Assembly (NCBI GenBank): GCA_024643595.1
Contig: JAHEMS010000262.1
Span: 1 to 5,629 of the forward strand
DNA from: Bacteroidota bacterium
Lineage (GTDB): Bacteria; Bacteroidota; Bacteroidia; Cytophagales; Cyclobacteriaceae
DNA: 5,629 nt
Direction: 5' to 3'
Part shown: one piece after another, positions 1 through 5,467 of the stretch
How the letters are laid out: every line of letters starts with the position of its first letter
Position numbering within the stretch: position 1 is the stretch's first letter
Program-made: the position numbers and the translations under genes
The notes under the pieces: model-generated
Database searches by the model: none
What the model was told of the DNA's origin: nothing
What the model saw: the letters and a program-made list of their open reading frames with translations, nothing else

Positions 1-84
1 TCATTATTTAAACCAACAGCCCTCAGGGGGAGACTTTCCTGCCGTAAATCAGTAAATGGTACCTATGAGGATATTGTGTTTTGA

Positions 85-777
85 TTACTTAATATGACTT
101 CTTCTATGGTCGACTTCCATGGAAACTAACCGGGCGATCATCACGGCAGGGTACAACATGCCAAACATTCCTTGAAATATTACCATCGATTTTGCCGTAC
201 TGGCTACCGGAACAATATCCCCATAACCCAGCGTTGACAACGTTACAAAACTGAAGTATAGAAATTGGCTAAAGGAATGATCCGTTAGCGCACTTCTATT
301 GTTAAAATCAAAACCTGCCGGATTGATTCTATAAATTAGTTCATAGAGGATGGCCCAAATTATGCCTAAGAGAATATAGATTACAATGGCTGCCTGAACC
401 CGATAGAAATTAACGGGGCCTGCTTTAAATACATGATGTGTTACCAAATACACTAAAATGCTAAAAAACGCGATAGCAGACAGGGATGTGAAGACATCAA
501 GCCACAAAACAGTGAATGCCTGGGAAAAGATGCGTACGGATAAGGCAAGAATTCCGAGTGAAATAAAAAACAGCTGCTGTTTCCAACGAGTTAAGACCGC
601 GAAAATCCCTGAGAGCACAATCAGATTGAAGATTATATCACGGATTAGAAATTCAATCCAATTGTTACCTGAAAAAGTCATCCACAAGAAAAGACTCATC
701 ATCAGGTATATCAGCAAAGCCGTTATGCTGCGATCATGTGTCCAGAATTTACGATTTTTCTCTAGAAGGCTTTGCAT
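85..777 (-). CDS. Six-helix potassium channel-like membrane protein (Ion_trans_2 type pore)
   Basis: This 230-residue membrane protein carries a K+-channel pore. Hydrophobic segments lie near residues 18-36, 47-63, 68-86, 90-112, 128-148 and 196-219. Between the last two, the pore helix and selectivity filter read FVTLSTLGYGDIVP (177-190), with TLGYGD matching the TVGYGD signature of potassium channels. The early helices show no regular arginine ladder, so voltage sensing is doubtful. After the last helix only a short charged tail (EVDHRRSHIK) remains, and there is no RCK/TrkA-N nucleotide-binding domain of the kind that gates many bacterial channels. The start is ATG 777; the product MQSLLEKNRKFW begins with a basic cytoplasmic end. 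It would assemble as a tetramer in the inner membrane (family knowledge). It sits 92 nt after the flavoprotein gene on the same strand. No functional tie to the his genes is visible. Confidence 0.85.
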   Translation of the reverse strand: MQSLLEKNRKFWTHDRSITALLIYLMMSLFLWMTFSGNNWIEFLIRDIIFNLIVLSGIFAVLTRWKQQLFFISLGILALSVRIFSQAFTVLWLDVFTSLSAIAFFSILVYLVTHHVFKAGPVNFYRVQAAIVIYILLGIIWAILYELIYRINPAGFDFNNRSALTDHSFSQFLYFSFVTLSTLGYGDIVPVASTAKSMVIFQGMFGMLYPAVMIARLVSMEVDHRRSHIK

Positions 778-805
778 GGACTTTTATGCTAACCTAAATC
801 ACAAA

Positions 806-846
806 CCTGACTTAATAAATGATTTCTGTCATCAATTAGTGTCAGG
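806..846. terminator. Long imperfect stem-loop between the flavoprotein and channel genes
   Basis: Outer arms CCTGAC (806-811) and GTCAGG (841-846) pair perfectly. Inside them TTAAT (812-816) faces ATTAG (835-839) with one bulged T, and TGAT (820-823) pairs with ATCA (831-834) around a 7-nt loop. On the minus-strand RNA one of these inner pairs becomes a C-A mismatch. The transcript beyond the stem on that strand is only mildly T-rich (GTTTGTGATTT). It may separate the transcription units of the flavoprotein and channel genes or act as an mRNA structure. I see no partner gene on the plus strand for it to serve. Confidence 0.35.
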
Positions 847-850
847 TGAG

Positions 851-867
851 GACTCTCTCAAAGAGTC
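851..867. terminator. Small hairpin just after the flavoprotein stop (possible weak terminator)
   Basis: GACTCT and AGAGTC form a perfect 6-bp stem with a 5-nt loop, starting 2 nt beyond the TGA of the flavoprotein gene. No T-run follows on either strand, so as an intrinsic terminator it would be weak. It may instead protect the 3' end of the message. Confidence 0.3.
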
Positions 868-869
868 GC

Positions 870-1559
870 TCAGTAAAATTCCGCTACAGATGCCATTGAT
901 TTCCTTTGTAGTTTGGGAACATAGGTTTCGGGGTGTGCATAACCAACAGGGATGAGTAGAAATGGTCGTTCATTTTCTGGTCGTTGAAGTATTCTCATCA
1001 GAAAGTTCATAGGGCTGGGGGTATGGGTCAGGGCCACCAATCCGGCATGATGAATTGCCGCTAATAAGAAACCACATGCCAGTCCAACAGATTCATTAAC
1101 ATAGTAATTGGTTTTTTTGCCTCCATCTGGAAAGAGGTCAAATGCTTTTTTAAATACGATAATTAAATAGGGTGCTGTTTCCAGAAATGGTTTTTTCCAA
1201 TCGGTTTGAAAAGGCTTTAAGTCTTCCAGCCATTCTTTGCTCATGCGGTTGGAGTAGCTTTCGAATTCCTCTTTTTCAGCAGCGACTCTGATTTTTGCTT
1301 TGATTTCAGGATCCTGCACAACACAAAACGTCCAGGGTTGCTTGTGTGCACCCGATGGTGCGGTAGATGCTGTAAGGATAATGTTTTCGATGACTTCCTT
1401 TGGAATGGCCTTATTTGCAAACTCACGGACAGTTCTTCGTTTGTTCATCCAGTCGTAAAATACTTTACTGCGGAAAAGCATTTCCTCTTCCGTGTACGTA
1501 TCATGGGAGTAGGGTTCAAATGGAAAACCATCAATCATTTTTATCGGCTCAGACATCAT
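870..1559 (-). CDS. Nitroreductase-fold flavoprotein of the iodotyrosine deiodinase (IYD) type
   Basis: This 229-residue FMN enzyme belongs to the nitroreductase superfamily and looks most like iodotyrosine deiodinase, which reductively removes halogen from halotyrosines. From N to C are KRRTVREF (40-47; the Arg41-Arg42-Thr43 FMN-phosphate site), TASTAPSGAHKQPWTFCVV (63-81), a lid region around 95-125, NYYVNESVGLACGFLLAA (151-168), LVALTHTPSPMNF (174-186) and RPFLLIPVGY (198-207). By eye against human IYD, Glu98, Tyr102 and Lys123 fall on the three lid residues that hold the zwitterionic end of the substrate, and Thr178 or Thr180 falls near the FMN N5 threonine. There is no signal peptide or membrane anchor, unlike the animal enzyme, so it should be cytoplasmic. 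The start is ATG 1559 or the adjacent ATG 1556. It follows hisIE on the same strand by 56 nt, so readthrough from the his operon is possible, but a metabolic link is not evident. The halogen substrate remains an inference; a general nitro/quinone reductase role is the alternative. Confidence 0.88.
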   Translation of the reverse strand: MMSEPIKMIDGFPFEPYSHDTYTEEEMLFRSKVFYDWMNKRRTVREFANKAIPKEVIENIILTASTAPSGAHKQPWTFCVVQDPEIKAKIRVAAEKEEFESYSNRMSKEWLEDLKPFQTDWKKPFLETAPYLIIVFKKAFDLFPDGGKKTNYYVNESVGLACGFLLAAIHHAGLVALTHTPSPMNFLMRILQRPENERPFLLIPVGYAHPETYVPKLQRKSMASVAEFY

Positions 1560-1566
1560 GGAATAA

Positions 1567-1586
1567 GTTATAGGATTAGGTATAAC
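1567..1586. repeat. 20-bp inverted repeat GTTATA-N8-TATAAC before the flavoprotein gene
   Basis: Two perfect 6-base arms, GTTATA and TATAAC, flank an 8-base centre. The element ends 8 nt before the ATG of the downstream flavoprotein gene, inside the 56-nt gap after hisIE. The arms are AT-rich, so a stable RNA hairpin is unlikely. The size and spacing would suit a binding site for a dimeric repressor or part of a promoter, but I see no regulator gene nearby and a chance origin is possible. Confidence 0.3.
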
Positions 1587-1615
1587 ATAAGGAACTCAAT
1601 TCAAGAAAGTCGAAA

Positions 1616-2218
1616 TTATTTACTATGTCTTTTTCGTAAGACTGAAAGCACATCGTCCAACTGATAATTCTTTGCTGTCAGTAATACCAGGTAGTGATAC
1701 ATGAGGTCAGCCGCTTCATTAAGAAACAGTTCCTTATTGTCATCTTTAGCTTCAATGATTAACTCAACCGCCTCCTCACCAACTTTTTGTGCTACTTTAT
1801 TAATTCCGGCATCGAAAAGCTGATTGGTATATGATCCTGCTATTGGATTTTTCCTGCGCTCCTGAATAATGGATTGTAAAAACTCAAGCCCATCAAATTC
1901 ATTTACTTCATTAAAGCAAGTATCGGCACCCGTATGACAGGTTGGACCTTCTGGTTTTACTTTGAACAGCAGCGTATCACTATCACAATCGATTTTTACT
2001 TCCTCCAATTGTAAATAGTTTCCGGAGGTTTCTCCTTTTGTCCAAAGCCGTTGCTTTGACCGGCTGTAAAACGTTAGTTTTTTTTCCAATAATGTTTTGT
2101 CCAGCGCTTCCTGATTCATGTAGCCAAGCATCAATACCGTTTTCGTTTTGGCGTCTTGCACGATGCAAGGAACGAGGCCCTGTGTTTTGTCAAAGTTGAT
2201 TTTTTGAATATCGATCAT
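1616..2218 (-). CDS. hisIE: Bifunctional phosphoribosyl-AMP cyclohydrolase / phosphoribosyl-ATP pyrophosphatase HisIE
   Basis: This 200-residue fusion performs steps two and three of histidine synthesis: PR-ATP to PR-AMP by the HisE domain, and opening of the adenine ring by the HisI domain. Residues about 1-110 are HisI, with VLMLGYMNQEAL (28-39), the FYSRSKQRLWTKGETSGN block (50-67), the magnesium-binding DCDSD (Asp77, Asp79, Asp81) and the zinc ligands Cys78, Cys94 and Cys101 in the GPTCHTG...CF motif. Residues about 112-200 are the HisE MazG-like domain, with the GSYTNQLFDAG motif (128-138), KVGEEAVE (145-152) and NEAADLMYHYLVLL (167-180) supplying the acidic metal site. The start is ATG 2218, 6 nt after the hisF TAA. 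It is the last his gene, and a 56-nt gap separates it from the flavoprotein gene downstream. Confidence 0.97.
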   Translation of the reverse strand: MIDIQKINFDKTQGLVPCIVQDAKTKTVLMLGYMNQEALDKTLLEKKLTFYSRSKQRLWTKGETSGNYLQLEEVKIDCDSDTLLFKVKPEGPTCHTGADTCFNEVNEFDGLEFLQSIIQERRKNPIAGSYTNQLFDAGINKVAQKVGEEAVELIIEAKDDNKELFLNEAADLMYHYLVLLTAKNYQLDDVLSVLRKRHSK

Positions 2219-2224
2219 GGTTGT

Positions 2225-2980
2225 TTATACCCGTACAGGTACACCGTTGTTTTGTAAATATTTTTTCAGATCAGAAATCTTCAATTCGCCAAAATGAAAT
2301 AGACTGGCAGCCAACGCGGCATCCGCCTTTCCCATTATAAAAGCTTCCAGAAAATGCTGCATGTTGCCGGCACCGCCTGAAGCGATTACTGGAATACTTA
2401 ACAGTTCATGGAGTTTGGCCAATGGATCAACGGCAAAACCTTGTCGGGTGCCATCATGATCCATGCTGGTAAATAAAATTTCGCCGGCTCCACGTGATTG
2501 TCCTTCCTTTGCCCATGAAAATAATTTCTTATCCGTTGGTTGAGTGCCCCCATGGGTGTGTACTATCCATTGATTTCCAACCTTACGGGCATCAATGGCC
2601 AACACGACAAATTGAGATCCAAATGCTTTTGCCAGATCATCAATCAAATCCGGATCTTTTACGGATGCTGAATTGATACTTACTTTGTCAGCACCGGCTT
2701 CAAGCAGAGGAGCTACATCGGATATACTGGTAATTCCGCCACCAACAGTGAATGGAATATTTACATGAGTAGCAATTTCTTTTACCAGTGAGGCAAATGT
2801 TTTTCTGTTTTCGTTAGTGGCTGAAATATCAAGGAAGACGAGTTCATCAGCACCCTGCGCAGCATAGGCAGCACCGAGTTCAACAGGGTCTCCGGCATCG
2901 CGTATGTCGACAAAGTTTATTCCTTTTACAGTACGCCCATCTTTAATATCGAGGCATGGTATGATTCGTTTCGTAAGCAC
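2225..2980 (-). CDS. hisF: Imidazole glycerol phosphate synthase, cyclase subunit HisF
   Basis: HisF takes ammonia from HisH and converts PRFAR to imidazole-glycerol phosphate plus AICAR, linking histidine to purine synthesis. The 251-residue barrel aligns in numbering with the well-studied Thermotoga HisF. Asp11 (in PCLDIKDG) and Asp130 (in LAIDARK) are the catalytic pair, and Arg5, Glu46, Lys99 and Glu167 match the salt-bridge gate of the ammonia channel. The phosphate sites TVGGG (78-82) and IASGGAG are present, as is TSMDHDGT (171-178). The start codon is GTG at 2980. No better in-frame start exists, and MLTKRIIPCLDIKDG is the expected N-terminus. It lies 9 nt after hisA and 6 nt before hisIE, so it is very likely co-translated in the operon. 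Confidence 0.97.
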   Translation of the reverse strand: MLTKRIIPCLDIKDGRTVKGINFVDIRDAGDPVELGAAYAAQGADELVFLDISATNENRKTFASLVKEIATHVNIPFTVGGGITSISDVAPLLEAGADKVSINSASVKDPDLIDDLAKAFGSQFVVLAIDARKVGNQWIVHTHGGTQPTDKKLFSWAKEGQSRGAGEILFTSMDHDGTRQGFAVDPLAKLHELLSIPVIASGGAGNMQHFLEAFIMGKADAALAASLFHFGELKISDLKKYLQNNGVPVRV

Positions 2981-2989
2981 GGTTTGAAG

Positions 2990-3712
2990 TTAGGTGTGTT
3001 GGAAAGCTTTCAGCTCGGTGAGCTTAAGTTTTCCGTCATAGATAGCCTTGCCAATAATCACCCCATAAACGTGTGTGTATTCTAATTCTTTAAGATCATC
3101 GATTGATCCAACGCCACCGCTGGCAACCACCTTTAATTTTGGAAACCGATTAACTAGTTTTTTATAAAGTCCCAGATTAGGCCCATTAAGCATTCCGTCG
3201 GTTCCAATGTCTGTGCAGGTAAGAAACTCGAGTCCTTGCTGCTCATATTGATGCACCAGGTCAAATAGTCTGAATTTAGTTTCTTCGAGCCATCCGTTGA
3301 TAGAAACATTCTCTCCCTTTACATCGGCACTTAAAACAAAATTCTCAGGTCCGTATTTTTTCAGCCAGTCGGAGAATTTCTCTGGCTCTTTCACCGCCAG
3401 GCTACCGACATTAATCTGGTGAACTCCCAGGTCGAGCAGTTGCTCTACTTCCTCATCTGTTTTTACGCCACCACCAAAATCTACACTGAGCGCGGTCTTC
3501 TCCTGAATTTCCCGTACGACATCCCAATTCACAACCTTTCCCATTTTAGCCCCATCAAGGTCTACGAGATGAAGGCAATCCAGATCCGCATTTTGAAATT
3601 CAAGGGCAACTTCTACCGGATCTTCACGATATATTTTTTTCTTTTTGAAATCCCCCTGGGTGAGTCTGACACACTTTCCATCAATAATGTCAATAGCCGG
3701 TATAATACGCAT
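2990..3712 (-). CDS. hisA: ProFAR isomerase HisA
   Basis: HisA is 1-(5-phosphoribosyl)-5-[(5-phosphoribosylamino)methylideneamino]imidazole-4-carboxamide isomerase, a cytoplasmic beta/alpha-barrel enzyme that performs an Amadori rearrangement of ProFAR to PRFAR. The 240-residue product starts RIIPAIDIIDGKCVRL. Asp8 and Asp130 (in SADVKGE) match the two catalytic aspartates of the family. The two phosphate-binding halves are seen as DFGGGVKT (78-85) and ASGGVGS in the C-terminal half, and TDIGTDGML (167-175) is the conserved second-half active-site loop. I chose ATG 3712. The codon just before it is GTG at 3715, which could add one methionine but is a weaker choice. Gaps are 20 nt to hisH upstream and 9 nt to hisF downstream. 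It is distinguished from its paralogue HisF by the AIDIIDG opening and the TDGM loop. Confidence 0.97.
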   Translation of the reverse strand: MRIIPAIDIIDGKCVRLTQGDFKKKKIYREDPVEVALEFQNADLDCLHLVDLDGAKMGKVVNWDVVREIQEKTALSVDFGGGVKTDEEVEQLLDLGVHQINVGSLAVKEPEKFSDWLKKYGPENFVLSADVKGENVSINGWLEETKFRLFDLVHQYEQQGLEFLTCTDIGTDGMLNGPNLGLYKKLVNRFPKLKVVASGGVGSIDDLKELEYTHVYGVIIGKAIYDGKLKLTELKAFQHT

Positions 3713-3732
3713 CACTTAAAATTTTGTCCGAT

Positions 3733-4317
3733 TTACGATTTGTTTAGGAAACTTTGTAACACTTTTTCACCTATGGTTGAAGATTTTTCAGGATGAAATT
3801 GAACTGCATAGAAATTATCTTTTTTCATAGCCGAACTAAACGGTAGAATATACTCTGTAATGGCAGAGGTATTGGTGTTCACAGGCACATAATAACTGTG
3901 TACAAAGTAAACGTATTGTTCATTCACATCGATGTCTATCCAGCCATTAGTAAGGGTCAGCGAATTCCAACCCATGTGCGGTACTTTCTCCTTTTTGACC
4001 GGCTTGAATAGTTTGACATGCTGATCAAAAATGCCCAGACAGGTGGTATTGTTTTCTTCAGAAAAGGAACATAATAATTGCATGCCCAGGCAAATACCGA
4101 GTACTGGTTGTTTTAGTTCTTTAATAACCCGGTCCAATTTATTATCCTGTAAATACTTCATAGTGCTGCTGGCTTCCCCGACACCGGGAAAAATTACTTT
4201 GTCAGCCTTCTGGATTTCTTCTGGATGGTCGGTAACCGTGAATTCAATCGACAATCGTTCTAACGCAAAAGCCACAGACCTAATATTTCCAGCATTATAT
4301 TTAATTACGGCAATCAT
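3733..4317 (-). CDS. hisH: Imidazole glycerol phosphate synthase, glutamine amidotransferase subunit HisH
   Basis: HisH hydrolyses glutamine and passes ammonia to HisF, forming the heterodimeric IGP synthase. The product is a class I (triad) amidotransferase of 194 residues, a normal length. Visible motifs are MIAVIKYNAGNIRSV at the start, the oxyanion-region PGVGEA (44-49), the nucleophile elbow GICLGMQ with Cys76, KVPHMGWN (111-118), YFVHSYYV (137-144) and QFHPEKS with His175 and Glu177 completing the triad. I chose ATG 4317. An in-frame TTG at 4329 would add only MYVS and places residues ahead of the usual family start. The gene begins 28 nt after the hisB stop and ends 20 nt before the hisA ATG. 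All catalytic residues are present, so I regard it as functional. Confidence 0.97.
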   Translation of the reverse strand: MIAVIKYNAGNIRSVAFALERLSIEFTVTDHPEEIQKADKVIFPGVGEASSTMKYLQDNKLDRVIKELKQPVLGICLGMQLLCSFSEENNTTCLGIFDQHVKLFKPVKKEKVPHMGWNSLTLTNGWIDIDVNEQYVYFVHSYYVPVNTNTSAITEYILPFSSAMKKDNFYAVQFHPEKSSTIGEKVLQSFLNKS

Positions 4318-4345
4318 GCTTACGTACAAATTATTTTTCCATCGT

Positions 4346-4936
4346 TCACAAGGTTCCTTTCGTGCTTGGCAACTGGTCGTTGTAGGGATCTTTCCTCACC
4401 GCGATTTTTATTGCTTTCGCGAATGCTTTAAAGATGGCCTCAATCTTATGGTGTTCATTGGTCCCTTCTGCCTTGATATTCAGATTACACTTAGCGGTAT
4501 CTGAAAACGATTTAAAAAAATGAAAGAACATTTCTGTGGGCATATCGCCAATCCGCTCTCGTTTAAATTCAGCGTCCCATACCAGCCAGGGTCTTCCTCC
4601 AAAGTCTATGGCAGCCTGTGCCAGGCAATCATCCATTGGTAAACAGAAACCGTACCGCTCAATTCCCTTCTTATCGCCAAGTGCCTTGTGGAACGCTTCC
4701 CCTAATGCCAATCCGGTATCTTCAATGGTATGATGCTCATCGATTTGGAGATCGCCATTGACTTTGATATCGAGGTCGATGAGGCCATGACGCGACAACT
4801 GATCTAACATGTGGTCGAAAAAACCAAGTCCGGTTTTAATACTGGATATACCGTGGCCATTTAATTTTACTGAAACTAAAATATCCGTTTCTTTCGTGGT
4901 GCGTTGGACTTGTGCGGTACGAACCGGGAGAAGAGC
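4346..4936 (-). CDS. hisB: HisB C-terminal half: imidazoleglycerol-phosphate dehydratase, no canonical start because of the upstream in-frame stop
   Basis: The 196 codons after the linker TAA encode a full IGP dehydratase domain, which converts imidazole-glycerol phosphate to imidazole-acetol phosphate. The N-terminal signature RTAQVQRTTKETDI is intact, followed by TGLGFFDHM, the metal-binding EHHTIED (His245, His246, Glu249, counting the stop as codon 177), a second HHKIE near 339-343 and the usual end LPSTKGTL before TGA. It is in the same frame as the phosphatase half, with no frameshift. Together the two halves span 372 sense codons before the final stop, close to the normal bifunctional HisB size. 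Between the TAA and the first ATG (4810-4808) there are 42 codons with no ATG, GTG, TTG or CTG. Starting at that ATG would remove the first conserved strands and the FFDHM histidine, a manganese ligand in the family. The coding sequence appears under normal constraint. The product is therefore probably made as part of full-length HisB in the real organism, or the gene is freshly broken. Confidence 0.88.
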   Translation of the reverse strand, partial: ALLPVRTAQVQRTTKETDILVSVKLNGHGISSIKTGLGFFDHMLDQLSRHGLIDLDIKVNGDLQIDEHHTIEDTGLALGEAFHKALGDKKGIERYGFCLPMDDCLAQAAIDFGGRPWLVWDAEFKRERIGDMPTEMFFHFFKSFSDTAKCNLNIKAEGTNEHHKIEAIFKAFAKAIKIAVRKDPYNDQLPSTKGTL

Positions 4937-4939
4937 TTA
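4937..4939 (-). other. In-frame TAA stop within the hisB inter-domain linker
   Basis: The minus strand reads W-K-E-I-Y, TAA, then A-L-L-P-V-R-T-A-Q-V without any frame change. The position corresponds to a linker residue that is often charged in Bacteroidota HisB, so a one-base change from GAA, AAA or CAA would explain it. TAA is used as the ordinary terminator by hisH, hisA, hisF, hisIE and the channel gene in this same window, so reassignment of TAA to sense cannot be the explanation. Confidence 0.95.
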
Positions 4940-5467
4940 ATAAATTTCTTTCCAATTGTGGGTGATCAGTTGACATACCGAACTTAAACCCATTTCTGCT
5001 ACTTTTTGCTGAAGACTTCCATCATTTATTAAGATGCAGGTAGCGCCCAGGTTCTTCGCCATTTCAACGTCAGTCATACGGTCTCCAATCACGATGGAGT
5101 TTTTTAAATCGTATTGATCACTAAAGTATTTATCTAACATGCCGATGCCTGGCTTACGGGTAGGTTTGTTTTCGTGGGGTAATGAATGATCTATATGGAT
5201 TGCTTCAAAATGTATTCCTTCTCCAGCCAGTGTGTTAATGATCATATTCTGTACCGGCCAGAAGGTCTCCTCCGGGAAACTTGCTGTTCCCAATCCATCC
5301 TGGTTGGAAACCATGACAAGTTCATACCCCGTTTCACGGGCGATTCTCCCCAGCCAGGTAAATACACCCGGCGTAAATTTCAACTTATCCAGGCTGTCAA
5401 TTTGTGGATCTTCCATCGGTTCATTGATCAGGGTTCCATCACGATCAATAAATAAGACTTTCTTCAT
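4937..5467 (-). CDS. hisB: HisB N-terminal half: histidinol-phosphate phosphatase (HAD), ends at an in-frame TAA
   Basis: This 176-residue product matches the phosphatase domain of bifunctional HisB, which removes phosphate from L-histidinol phosphate to give histidinol. All four HAD motifs are visible: FIDRDGT with nucleophile Asp8 and acid/base Asp10, VSNQDG with Ser54, TRKPG with Lys105, and GDRMTD with Asp129 and Asp133. The start is ATG at 5467. An upstream in-frame extension to 5542 exists but lies inside hisC, while the family begins right before the DRDGT strand, and the ATG shares ATGA with the hisC stop. The zinc-binding cysteines of the E. coli domain are absent here (IHIDHSLPHENKPTRKP region). 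I recall the same absence in other Bacteroidota HisB proteins. The frame ends at TAA 4937-4939 after WKEIY, exactly in the inter-domain linker, and the dehydratase domain continues in the same frame beyond it. The phosphatase itself looks complete and could fold alone. Confidence 0.93.
   Translation of the reverse strand: MKKVLFIDRDGTLINEPMEDPQIDSLDKLKFTPGVFTWLGRIARETGYELVMVSNQDGLGTASFPEETFWPVQNMIINTLAGEGIHFEAIHIDHSLPHENKPTRKPGIGMLDKYFSDQYDLKNSIVIGDRMTDVEMAKNLGATCILINDGSLQQKVAEMGLSSVCQLITHNWKEIY

Noticed and set aside
1..84. Short open stretches at the left edge: plus-strand frames ending at TAA 53-55 or TGA 82-84, and a minus-strand frame reading VPFTDLRQESLPLRAVGLNN toward the edge
   Set aside because: Two plus-strand frames and one minus-strand frame are open over 17 to 28 codons, none has a usable start inside the window, and I recognise no family. 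Any could be the end or beginning of a neighbour gene, but the sequence here cannot decide which.
458..955. Plus-strand open frame of 165 codons across the channel and flavoprotein genes
   Set aside because: It lies opposite two well-supported genes, has no recognisable motif and a composition typical of an antisense shadow. The same reasoning removes the other plus-strand frames at 1338-1664, 2494-2676, 3419-3796, 4031-4504, 4536-4733 and 5186-5522.
1560..1615. A promoter for the flavoprotein gene
   Set aside because: I could not find a convincing Bacteroidota TTTG / TAnnTTTG pair or a well-spaced sigma70-like pair; only AT-rich fragments and the inverted repeat are present.
4318..4329. TTG start for HisH adding four residues
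   Set aside because: The ATG at 4317 gives the family-typical MIAVIKYNAGN start, so the TTG extension is unnecessary.
4346..4810. A standalone short IGP dehydratase gene starting at ATG 4810
   Set aside because: The coding similarity to IGP dehydratase extends 40 codons further upstream to the linker TAA, including the RTAQVQRTTKETDI signature and the FFDHM histidine. The ATG at 4810 is therefore an internal methionine, not a natural start.
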